Source: a virus
DNA length: 25,281 nucleotides
Reading direction: 5' to 3' (one strand)
IMG/VR virus record: IMGVR_UViG_3300045950_000075
Span: 1-25,281 of that record
Shown one piece after another: positions 1 to 7,100 of this stretch (within the stretch, counting starts at the first letter, position 1; each line of letters opens with the position of its first letter). The position numbers and the translations under genes are program-made. A model generated the notes under the pieces. That model did no database searches. It was not told the origin of the DNA and saw nothing but the letters and a program-made list of their open reading frames with translations.

Positions 1-1
1 A

Positions 2-1858
2 GTGGATCAACTCCAGTCTCAGCAGATCAACCTACCGAAGCTGCTCAGTGACTTCGACTACTACTGCCGCACGCTTCTTCGTATCAAGCCGAAGGACTCG
101 TCAGATGAAGACGAAGAGGCATGGGGGGGGGAAGAGTCCTCTGCACCGTCACTTGATGGGCTTGTAAGCCTGGACCTGAATATCCCCCAGCGTCTGTTGT
201 ATTATGGCATTCCTGAAAGTATCAAGCAGGACCGTCGGTTTCATTACACAATTCTCAAACGTGGCTGGCAATGGTACGAAAAAAACCGCCAATCGCTGCG
301 TATATACATTCTCAAGGCTCGCCAAATGGGGTCTTCGACCCTCGCAATGGCGCGATTGTTCCACCGTATCCACACCGTTCCCGCGACAAACAGCATGGTT
401 GTTGCCCATGACGATAAGGCAACGTCCGGGTTGTTTGGCATGGTGCGGCTTTTTCTGGCCGCTCTTCCTGAAGAGTTTCGCCCCAGGACGAAAATCTCCA
501 ATACCAACGAATTGATCCTTCAAGACCCCAACAGTCTCAAGGGGATGAACTCCTGGTTCCGCGCACAGACCGCTGGGAACAAGGACATTGGCCGGTCGTC
601 AACCATCCGTCACCTCTTATGTTCTGAAATTTCGTCCTGGATTAACCCTGAAGAAGTGACGGACGGGTTATGGGAAGCAGTGCCTGACGTAGCGGATTCG
701 ACGATTATCCTAGAGACAACGGCCAAAGGGGTAGGATCGTGGGCACATAACGTCTGGTTGGGATGTAAGGAAGAGAGAGAGGATGCCCTCTTTGATCCGG
801 TGTTTCTCCCCTGGTATCTCATGCCGGAGTATCAGCGAGTTCCTCCCAAAGACTGGCAGCCAACGGTAGAGGATAGAGAGTTCAAAGCAGAGTACGGGTT
901 GACGTGGAAGCAAGTCTACTATTATCGCCGTAAGGTGAGGTTCTTCGAGTTAAAGCACCCTGGGCAGGGGAAAAGACTTTTGGCCAGTGAGTTTCCTTGC
1001 AATGACGATGAATGTTGGACCTCTTCAGGAAAGTCGGCTTTTATTGATGATGTCCGTACCTGGGTATTCAAAAACCAGGTACAAGAGCCAGAATTTCACT
1101 ATACGGTGAGGAGCGGGAAGATTATTCCCAGCGTGACGGGGGAGTTACGGGTGTGGGAACCGCCGTGTCCTGGGGCGGCGTATGCAATCGGGGTCGATGT
1201 TGCACATGGGACAGGGGGAGACTACAGCTGTATTCAGGTGGTTGCCCATCCTGGCTATCGACAGGTTGCAGAGTGGTCACACAACCGAACTGATCCCAAG
1301 CGACTTGCTTACATCATTAAGCCGATTGCGGAGTGGTACAACGAGGCGGTGGTAGCAGTCGAGGTCAACGGGTCGGGTATGTACACGAACGGCACGCTCT
1401 GGGAGATGTACTCAAATCTGTACCGATGGACGTTCTTTGACAAACTCCGTAACGCAGAGACGCAGAAGCTGGGATGGGAAACGAGCTTTCGCACCAAGGA
1501 AATGTTAGTCGATCACGCAAATTCTTTGTTGTACCAGATTCCACCAGATTGTGTGATTCGGAGTGCCCTTGTTGTCGAGCAGATGAAATCGTTCCTGGCG
1601 GTGGCTGCTGTGGGTGGGGGAATGTCCTATGGATCGAACGTGAGAGATGACGAACTGATGGCCTGGCTCATTGCCGTCATGTGTTGTTGGCAGAAGATTG
1701 CGAAGTTTGACTATGGAGAGACCCCGCCGCAAGAGAAGCACTGGCAGCCTGGAGAATTTCCGCCGATGGCAGGGCGCGACTTTGATCCGGTGACAGAGGA
1801 TATTCTGAACGGACGGTACGACATTCGCCGTGGGAACACGGACTGGATGGCACAATAG
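2..1858 (+). CDS. terL: Terminase large subunit (packaging ATPase and nuclease)
   Basis: This is the motor ATPase that pumps DNA into the prohead and cuts the concatemer. Numbering from the GTG at base 2, the Walker A variant KARQMGSST lies at about residues 105-113. A hydrophobic strand ending in Ser-Glu (Glu209) fits Walker B, and TTAKG at 239-243 fits the coupling motif. The RNase H-like nuclease half shows Asp399 (GVDVAHGTGGD), Glu454 (VAVEVNGSG) and Asp549/Asp550 in a RDDELMA motif, all in the expected order. About 618 residues is normal to slightly long. The window begins at base 1, so the true start may lie upstream and the 5' end may be partial; the acidic stretch at residues 32-45 is not conserved core. 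The next gene starts 10 bases after the stop. Family assignment is secure; the start is not. Confidence 0.95.
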   Translation: MDQLQSQQINLPKLLSDFDYYCRTLLRIKPKDSSDEDEEAWGGEESSAPSLDGLVSLDLNIPQRLLYYGIPESIKQDRRFHYTILKRGWQWYEKNRQSLRIYILKARQMGSSTLAMARLFHRIHTVPATNSMVVAHDDKATSGLFGMVRLFLAALPEEFRPRTKISNTNELILQDPNSLKGMNSWFRAQTAGNKDIGRSSTIRHLLCSEISSWINPEEVTDGLWEAVPDVADSTIILETTAKGVGSWAHNVWLGCKEEREDALFDPVFLPWYLMPEYQRVPPKDWQPTVEDREFKAEYGLTWKQVYYYRRKVRFFELKHPGQGKRLLASEFPCNDDECWTSSGKSAFIDDVRTWVFKNQVQEPEFHYTVRSGKIIPSVTGELRVWEPPCPGAAYAIGVDVAHGTGGDYSCIQVVAHPGYRQVAEWSHNRTDPKRLAYIIKPIAEWYNEAVVAVEVNGSGMYTNGTLWEMYSNLYRWTFFDKLRNAETQKLGWETSFRTKEMLVDHANSLLYQIPPDCVIRSALVVEQMKSFLAVAAVGGGMSYGSNVRDDELMAWLIAVMCCWQKIAKFDYGETPPQEKHWQPGEFPPMAGRDFDPVTEDILNGRYDIRRGNTDWMAQ

Positions 1859-1867
1859 GAGAGACAT

Positions 1868-2506
1868 ATGGCACAAGGATGGGGAGACCCACAAAAAGGT
1901 GAGCAAGTCGATGTACAACTGTCACCGCTGACATTTGTTGAGCCTGAACTTGCTGTTCCTGTTGAACCTTCGCCTGCTGTTGCCGAGATGATGGAGCGTT
2001 TTCGGCAGGACCGGATGTCACTTCCTGGTGATCCGCCTCCTGCTGCGGCAGAGATTTTAGGGGGACATCAGGAGGTGGATGAGCAACGAGCGCATGAGAT
2101 CGTAGAGCTGGCAGTGTTACAACAAGGCACCAATGCCATTCTAGGTCTCCTGACCCCGGACCATAGAGACATGATTCTCTATGGGGCGGCAAAGATGGGG
2201 GTTGCTCCCCACATTTATATTGCAGCGTTGCTATCCTATCAGGGACACCAGGGGTTACTCTCTGAGGCGATGTTGAATCCGACCTGGCTGACGCGCTCTT
2301 TCGAGACAGCGGCGCGGGCAGAAGATTTATGTGAAGGGCCATGCAAGTTGATCTACAAGCCAGGGCGTCATGGGCAGCGGTATTGTTGTAGCACTTGCGG
2401 GCGTTTGGCAGCTGGAGAGGTGATGAGTGCGGCGCACAGTGAGGAGTGTTCCGTGCATTTGCCGACAATTCAGGCCAAGAATGTGAGAGCACATGCAGTC
2501 GCTTGA
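1868..2506 (+). CDS. Unknown protein with C-terminal Cys-rich zinc-binding-like region
   Basis: A 212-residue protein of unknown function between terminase and portal. The start ATG follows a GGAGAG Shine-Dalgarno site at 1858-1863. The first 70 residues are proline- and acid-rich and probably disordered, and the middle is helical. The last 60 residues contain a CxxxC (CEGPC) followed by a CCSTC cluster and a later His and Cys pair (H-S-E-E-C), which resembles a zinc-binding knuckle. Its position fits a packaging accessory or head-assembly protein, but no small-terminase helix-turn-helix was recognised. It overlaps the next gene by 14 bases, suggesting translational coupling. Confidence 0.8.
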   Translation: MAQGWGDPQKGEQVDVQLSPLTFVEPELAVPVEPSPAVAEMMERFRQDRMSLPGDPPPAAAEILGGHQEVDEQRAHEIVELAVLQQGTNAILGLLTPDHRDMILYGAAKMGVAPHIYIAALLSYQGHQGLLSEAMLNPTWLTRSFETAARAEDLCEGPCKLIYKPGRHGQRYCCSTCGRLAAGEVMSAAHSEECSVHLPTIQAKNVRAHAVA

Positions 2507-3014
2507 GATCATTCTTTCTCGCGCAGAGAAGTTGACAGACGGGGCTCCTGTGTTGGAGCGAGTTGCTCAGCTGGGCCTGATGTTCTCCGTACTCAGGCAT
2601 TCTATAGAGGTGTACGATAAGGGAGGGGCGGCACAGGCGTCTGCTGCGGCAACAGCACTGATGGGCAAGTTGATTGACCGCGGGGCGCTTGACGGCTTTC
2701 TTTTCTCTCAGCCTCATCTTTCTGTTGAGCAGGAAGAGAAACGTCAGGCATCTTCCTCACTCCAGCAGACGGTGGATGAGGCAGTCAGTGATCTTCAGGA
2801 TGTCTTTGCATCGGCTGGTATTCATGGGTCAGACCTCAATGTCGTTGCGCCAACGGATGAAGACCTTTACCAACAAGAGCAGCGTGCGGCAGGAACACTG
2901 CCGTTTGGTCACATGGAACCACCTTCGCCAGAGACTTCGGCTTCTCCTTCGGAAGGGGATGTCGCGGTGAATCCTGGAGCAGGGTGGTCTGTGAACCACT
3001 TGACGAGAATCTAA
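2493..3014 (+). CDS. Unknown protein between terminase and portal
   Basis: A 173-residue protein not assigned to a family. Its ATG lies inside the end of the preceding gene, and its stop is one base before the portal ATG, so the three genes are probably read as a coupled block. The N-terminal 110 residues are predicted mainly helical, with an Ala-rich stretch (about 49-60) and a Gln/Glu-rich helix. The C-terminal third is acidic, Pro/Ser-rich and probably disordered. Location suggests a head or packaging accessory protein; nothing in the sequence shows a catalytic motif. Confidence 0.75.
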   Translation: MQSLEIILSRAEKLTDGAPVLERVAQLGLMFSVLRHSIEVYDKGGAAQASAAATALMGKLIDRGALDGFLFSQPHLSVEQEEKRQASSSLQQTVDEAVSDLQDVFASAGIHGSDLNVVAPTDEDLYQQEQRAAGTLPFGHMEPPSPETSASPSEGDVAVNPGAGWSVNHLTRI

Positions 3015-3015
3015 A

Positions 3016-4821
3016 ATGGCAAATCCTCCGCTGACTTCTGTTGAGTTGAATGCTTACCTGGATAACCTTGAGTTGGAGTCCCTCCAGAGCGTGAAAAGTG
3101 TGTCCAAGGAGTGGGACGACCACCTTAAATACTATAAGCACAAGCAATGGCCGGAGCGTATCCCTTCACACCGGCAGATGTTTACCGCGAACCTCTGTAA
3201 GCTGACGGTTGCACGTAAGACAGCAATCATCACGGATATTAAGCCTACTATTGAAGTCAAGGCACAGGCACACGGTCTGGAGGAGCTGGCAGAGCAGGTA
3301 GTGACTCCGGTGATGCGGGCCAACTGGGACGAACAAGGATATGGCCAGAAGCTTGCCAACGGAATTATCCCGATGGCGATGGTGTTTGGTTGTTGTCCAG
3401 TCAACGTCTGTTATGACCCGTCGCTGGATAATGGGCGGGGGGATATGACGATTGAGCCCATTGATCCGCGCTCTTTCTTTCTTGACCCAGCAGTTGTCCG
3501 GGCAGTAGACATAGATCGGGCAGAATACGCGGGGTTCAAGACAGTGAAATCTCTTCGTGAGATTCGCACTCTTTTCCCTGACCGTGGACATTTAGTTGCA
3601 GCAGATTCTACACTCAGCCGATTTCTTGAATCCCAGCCACGGGTGTCTACACTGGAATCGCCGGTACAGTCTGCTCTCCGTACCGCGGCCTTTGGGAGGC
3701 AAGGGGCAGGAGGTACACCAGTTTCCTACGCTATAGACCGAGCAGGGATTGAAGAATTTCTCTTGCAAGATAGTCGAGTGATTGGAGAGTTGCCGAGAGA
3801 GCTGCAAGAACGTGCGTTTGCTCAAGGACGAACGCTGAATGATCTGGCTTGGCCAGGAGGGCGGCGGGTCGTCAGGGCAGGGCCAAACAAAGTTATTTTA
3901 TTCGATGGTCCGAACCCTTATATCGACAACAAAATTCCGTATGAAATGTTTGATTGGGGGGTAGAGTTTGAGCATCCCTGGGGGGAGTCCGAGTTGGCGA
4001 TGATTAAGTCGCTGCAAAATATCGTCAACAAACTCGGGGCGGCGATTGTAGAGAACGCAATCAAGATGAACAACATGATCTGGGTAGGGGACAAGGATGC
4101 GTTACTCCCGCACGAGTGGAATCAACTCAGCGACGCGCCTGGGCTTCAGGTGAAGGTCAAACCGCAGCGGGTGTTACGGCGGGAAGGGCCGCCAGCCTTG
4201 CCGAGTTCTGTGTTCCAATTGATGCAGTTCTGTATCAATCTGATTGACACACTGACTGGTCTTGTTGATGTCACGCAAGGGCGGAGACCCGTGGGGATTG
4301 TCAGTGCTCACGCAGTAGAGGCGCTGACAATGGCAGCACAGACGCTGATTCGTCTTCAGGCATATAAGCTAGAGAAATTCATCGAACGGATAGGGCAGAA
4401 ACTTGTTGCCCGTTTCTTCCAGTTTTATACAACCGACCGTGTAAAGTACCTCCTCGGGCCTGGGGAGCAACTGATGGCGTACCACTTCGAGCGGAAAAGG
4501 CTGTTCGATGCACAGTTGGTAGAGAGTGGGCCAGAAGGGGCCACAGAACGGCCCTTCGAGCCAACCAGGGACTTTGCCGACCTGCGGTTCAAAGTAATGC
4601 AAGGGTCTTCTCTTGCATCGACGAGGATTCAGCGGGCGCAAGTGGCAGGGATGTTACACCAGGGAGGAATTGTTCCTGCGGTTGATGTCTTGCGGGCGCT
4701 AGACTGGCCAGACCCAGAGGGAACGGTTCAGAAGGCGCGGCAGGAGAATATGGCGGCTGGTCTGCTGGCGGGAACAGCGGGGCAGAGAGGGAAGGGACCA
4801 CGACCGCGGTTAGCTGCCTAG
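3016..4821 (+). CDS. Portal protein
   Basis: A 601-residue protein that should form the dodecameric ring at the capsid vertex through which DNA is packaged and ejected. Support comes from its place after terminase and before the scaffold and capsid genes, its length, and portal-like stretches. These include an N-terminal helical region ending in an RIPSHRQM segment, a beta-rich middle with IDPRSFFLDP, and a PWGESELAMIKSLQNIVNKL segment typical of the stem and clip helices. A long C-terminal helical and coiled region follows (about residues 410-480). The last 30 residues are basic and Gly/Ala-rich. No fused extra domain is visible. Portal families diverge strongly, so this rests partly on context. 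Confidence 0.85.
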   Translation: MANPPLTSVELNAYLDNLELESLQSVKSVSKEWDDHLKYYKHKQWPERIPSHRQMFTANLCKLTVARKTAIITDIKPTIEVKAQAHGLEELAEQVVTPVMRANWDEQGYGQKLANGIIPMAMVFGCCPVNVCYDPSLDNGRGDMTIEPIDPRSFFLDPAVVRAVDIDRAEYAGFKTVKSLREIRTLFPDRGHLVAADSTLSRFLESQPRVSTLESPVQSALRTAAFGRQGAGGTPVSYAIDRAGIEEFLLQDSRVIGELPRELQERAFAQGRTLNDLAWPGGRRVVRAGPNKVILFDGPNPYIDNKIPYEMFDWGVEFEHPWGESELAMIKSLQNIVNKLGAAIVENAIKMNNMIWVGDKDALLPHEWNQLSDAPGLQVKVKPQRVLRREGPPALPSSVFQLMQFCINLIDTLTGLVDVTQGRRPVGIVSAHAVEALTMAAQTLIRLQAYKLEKFIERIGQKLVARFFQFYTTDRVKYLLGPGEQLMAYHFERKRLFDAQLVESGPEGATERPFEPTRDFADLRFKVMQGSSLASTRIQRAQVAGMLHQGGIVPAVDVLRALDWPDPEGTVQKARQENMAAGLLAGTAGQRGKGPRPRLAA

Positions 4822-4830
4822 GAGGAGGAT

Positions 4831-5100
4831 GTGTTGAAGATTCCTAACTGGTGTGCAGTCGTGATTCGCAAGACTTCTACCGTGTTTCATGGCACCTTCG
4901 AGCTGATCTGTGAAGACGGCAAAGTGGTAGGAGTGAATCGGCGAGACTTCTTCAACGAAGAGATTGCGCGGAAGCGATTTCCTGAAGTGGATTTTGACAG
5001 TTACAACGGGTTCTCCAGGCCCCCTTCCGAGTCGGTGAGGAAGCCAGAGGAGAAGGAGAGAGAAAATGGACCCACGACAACTGATGGCCTTAATGGGTAA
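4831..5100 (+). CDS. Small unknown protein with non-ATG start
   Basis: An 89-residue reading frame after a very strong GGAGGAGG site at 4821-4828. No in-frame ATG is placed to use it. The candidates are GTG at 4831 (only 2 bases from the site) or TTG at 4834 (better spacing), so the TTG start may be the real one. The first 60 residues look folded (alternating strands, then NRRDFFNEEIARKRFPEVDF). The tail is charged and overlaps the next gene by 35 bases. Function unknown; it lies between portal and head genes and is probably coupled to the portal message. Confidence 0.6.
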   Translation: MLKIPNWCAVVIRKTSTVFHGTFELICEDGKVVGVNRRDFFNEEIARKRFPEVDFDSYNGFSRPPSESVRKPEEKERENGPTTTDGLNG

Positions 5101-5485
5101 TGCCGCGGGTGATGTGGCAAGGACTGGCGGCAACATTATTAGCCAGCTTGCAGGAGGGAATATCCAAGGCATTATTCCCTTGCTGTTGTTCTTGGCGGGC
5201 GCTGGGCTCAAGCCCATCTCTTCTGCGGTATCTTCGATGGTAAGCGCGATGGCTCCAGAGGAAGAACAGCCAGGAGAACTGCCTGCCCCTCCTGAAGGGG
5301 GAGTGCCACCGTTGCCATTTCCTAGTGGTGGGCCACCCCGTTTGCCGATAGGAGTGGGACCGGCTGGGGGAATGCCCGGAGGGGGAGCAAATCCTATTGC
5401 TGCCTTGTTACTAAGAGCAGCCATGCAACGAGCTGCCGCTGGTGGAGGAATGCCTGGGCCGGGGATGCTACCGATGCGTGTATAA
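5066..5485 (+). CDS. Small protein with hydrophobic segment and Pro/Gly-rich tail
   Basis: A 139-residue protein starting inside the preceding gene after GAGGAGAAGGAGAG (5048-5061). It has a hydrophobic helix around residues 35-50 (GIIPLLLFLAGAGL) that could span or insert into a membrane, then a Pro/Gly-rich low-complexity stretch (about 68-115) and an Ala-rich helix. No enzyme motif is seen. A terminator follows 35 bases after its stop, so it is the last gene of the first transcription block. It could be a minor virion or membrane-active protein; function unknown. Confidence 0.65.
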   Translation: MDPRQLMALMGNAAGDVARTGGNIISQLAGGNIQGIIPLLLFLAGAGLKPISSAVSSMVSAMAPEEEQPGELPAPPEGGVPPLPFPSGGPPRLPIGVGPAGGMPGGGANPIAALLLRAAMQRAAAGGGMPGPGMLPMRV

Positions 5486-5519
5486 AGTGTTGTAGTGATG
5501 AGGTCGAGGACTACAGGGA

Positions 5520-5545
5520 GGGGGCGGAAACGCCCCCTTTTTTAT
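5520..5545 (+). terminator. Rho-independent terminator
   Basis: A perfect 7-bp GC stem (GGGGGCG/CGCCCCC, 5520-5526 with 5531-5537) closes a GAAA tetraloop and is followed at once by six T residues (5538-5543). It ends the terminase-portal block ahead of the capsid assembly genes, so at least some transcripts stop here and the downstream genes may have their own promoter or rely on read-through. Confidence 0.93.
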
Positions 5546-5574
5546 TGTCAAAATTCCAAGAAAGGAGTCATACT

Positions 5575-5691
5575 ATGAAAGGCATGAGCAGTGGAAAAGG
5601 TGTGACGTTTCCCTCCAAGATTACAGGGGGGGGAGGAACATCTGCTCCTCGTCCTGTCAAGGGAGCCCGTAAGATGTCCGGGAAGAGGTAA
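5575..5691 (+). CDS. Basic mini-protein (38 aa)
   Basis: A 38-codon frame starting at ATG 5575 after AAAGGAG (5561-5567) and ending 6 bases before the next ATG. It is rich in Gly, Ser, Lys and Arg, with charge spread along its length and a Gly run in the middle. It lies directly after a terminator, so it is the first gene of the next block. Such tiny basic proteins recur through this window. The function is unknown; nucleic-acid binding inside the head is only a guess. Good start context and tight spacing support it as real. Confidence 0.6.
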   Translation: MKGMSSGKGVTFPSKITGGGGTSAPRPVKGARKMSGKR

Positions 5692-5697
5692 ACTCCT

Positions 5698-5961
5698 ATG
5701 CAAGACGCACCTGTTGTTCCAGGGATCACAGAAGTAGCGAGCGGATCTGAACCCATGCAGCTTTTGGCCATGTTGGTGCGTCTCAACCAGAAGAACCCGG
5801 ATTCCGTCAACAAATTGCTCTCATCGCTCGCCAAGCTTTTTACTCCACAGGAGCCGCCGGAACCACGGCAGCCTGAGCGCACCTCGCCCTTCTTTGTTCC
5901 TGGTCAGGTGTTGCCACAGGTGCCTGGACAATCGTTTGCTCCTGGTAGGATGCCCTTTTAA
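5698..5961 (+). CDS. Small unknown protein before scaffold
   Basis: An 87-residue protein. A helical segment (about residues 18-49, with LLAMLVRLNQKNPDSVNKLLSSLAKLF) is followed by a Pro/Gln-rich tail that ends in the basic and aromatic residues GRMPF. The gap to the scaffold gene is 12 bases and contains an AAGAGGA site. The layout, a short helix plus a disordered tail next to the scaffold, would fit a minor assembly factor, but no family was recognised. Confidence 0.6.
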   Translation: MQDAPVVPGITEVASGSEPMQLLAMLVRLNQKNPDSVNKLLSSLAKLFTPQEPPEPRQPERTSPFFVPGQVLPQVPGQSFAPGRMPF

Positions 5962-5973
5962 GAGGATACGATC

Positions 5974-6999
5974 ATGGCAGAAGGACAGGCTCTTGTACTG
6001 GATCATATTCAGCCTGGCGGACAACCTGGAACGCTTTCTGGCGGGTCTCAGCACACTTCCTCCCCTGGGGTGACTGAGGCAAGTCAGGCAGCACAATCCA
6101 CGGAACCGACATTCTGGAATGGTGATCCCACTAAACTGTCTCCCGAACTGCAAGAAACCTATCGGAACATGCAGCGGGAATTTTCAGCGAAGACCCTGGA
6201 ACTTGCCTCTCAACGCAAGGAATGGGAGAAAACACAATCTGATCTGGCACAGGCCCAGGCGCAGCTCCAGGCATTTCAGGAGCAAGCGCGGAACTGGGAG
6301 GCATGGGTGCCGGTACTCAACCGGCTGCGTGAGCCCTCGGTCATGGAAAAGATCGCTCCGTATCTCTATGGAGAAGGAACGCCACAGACGCAGGGTGCAC
6401 AACCAGCTGCCACGCCAGCAACATCGCCCACACAACCAGCGTTCTCTGCTGACGATGATGAAGTAGCCACGGTTGCCCTGGTCAAGAAGATTATCGACGA
6501 TTACAATGGTCGAAACTTCATGCCACAGGTGCAGAAAATGTACCGTGAGGACATAGCGAGAACGTTGCAAGAGGCGCAGAAGTGGATCGAGAATTATCTT
6601 GGTCTCCACGACTCTGCCCGTCAGCTAGAGCTGGAGGAACTCTACGGGATTACCCCCAAAGAAGGGGCTAAGTTTAATCTCCGTGACGTGCTCCAGTATG
6701 CTGTCAACAACGACATCCGGGATCTGCGTAAGGCCAAGCAGTTGCTGTACTACAATGACGCGATGCAACAAGCACAACAGGTGAACGCGCAGCAGATGCA
6801 AGAGGCCATTGCCAAGGCGGTCAAGGAAGCAGAAGACCGGGTACGAGCAGAGATGCGTCAGCAGGCACTGAGTCACAACACCTCACTTATTCCCGGAGGA
6901 ACTGCCCCACAGGTGGAGATTGGCAAAGCGCCCAATTCCTACAAATCTGTGGAGCAAGGAGTGATGCAGAGATTCCTGGAGAAGGGGTATCGTCCGTAA
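5974..6999 (+). CDS. Probable capsid scaffold protein
   Basis: A 341-residue, highly charged, helix-rich protein directly upstream of the major capsid gene, the usual place for the internal scaffold that directs prohead assembly and is then lost. The first 50 residues are Gly/Ser/Thr-rich and disordered. Residues about 55-110 form a Gln/Ala/Glu/Lys-rich coiled coil. A Pro/Thr/Gln-rich linker (about 128-155) follows, then a second helical part with Ala/Gln coiled-coil heptads (about 265-300). The C-terminus is basic and aromatic (end FLEKGYRP), as expected for a scaffold's coat-binding end. No protease motif was seen. The assignment is by composition and position. Confidence 0.75.
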   Translation: MAEGQALVLDHIQPGGQPGTLSGGSQHTSSPGVTEASQAAQSTEPTFWNGDPTKLSPELQETYRNMQREFSAKTLELASQRKEWEKTQSDLAQAQAQLQAFQEQARNWEAWVPVLNRLREPSVMEKIAPYLYGEGTPQTQGAQPAATPATSPTQPAFSADDDEVATVALVKKIIDDYNGRNFMPQVQKMYREDIARTLQEAQKWIENYLGLHDSARQLELEELYGITPKEGAKFNLRDVLQYAVNNDIRDLRKAKQLLYYNDAMQQAQQVNAQQMQEAIAKAVKEAEDRVRAEMRQQALSHNTSLIPGGTAPQVEIGKAPNSYKSVEQGVMQRFLEKGYRP

Positions 7000-7040
7000 A
7001 GACCTCTCGTGATGACTGTCCCCTGTTTCACTGAGGGAGC

Positions 7041-7058
7041 GTGGCATTTTCCTGCCAC
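7041..7058 (+). promoter_or_regulatory. Stem-loop in the capsid gene leader
   Basis: The 101-base gap between scaffold and capsid genes holds an inverted repeat GTGGCA/TGCCAC with a TTTTCC loop. No T-run follows, so it is not a standard terminator. It may be an RNA processing or stability element that lets capsid protein be made in excess. The leader ends with AGAAGGAGGATA (7085-7096), a very strong ribosome site. No convincing sigma-70 promoter was seen. Confidence 0.35.
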
Positions 7059-7100
7059 ACACTGCGGGGTTATTCTCTGACGTGAGAAGGAGGATAGCCT

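Noticed and set aside
1677-2717. 346-codon open frame on the minus strand
   Set aside because: It is opposite three well-supported genes, is Ser/Pro/Arg/His-rich with no motif, and has no supported start. Typical antisense shadow.
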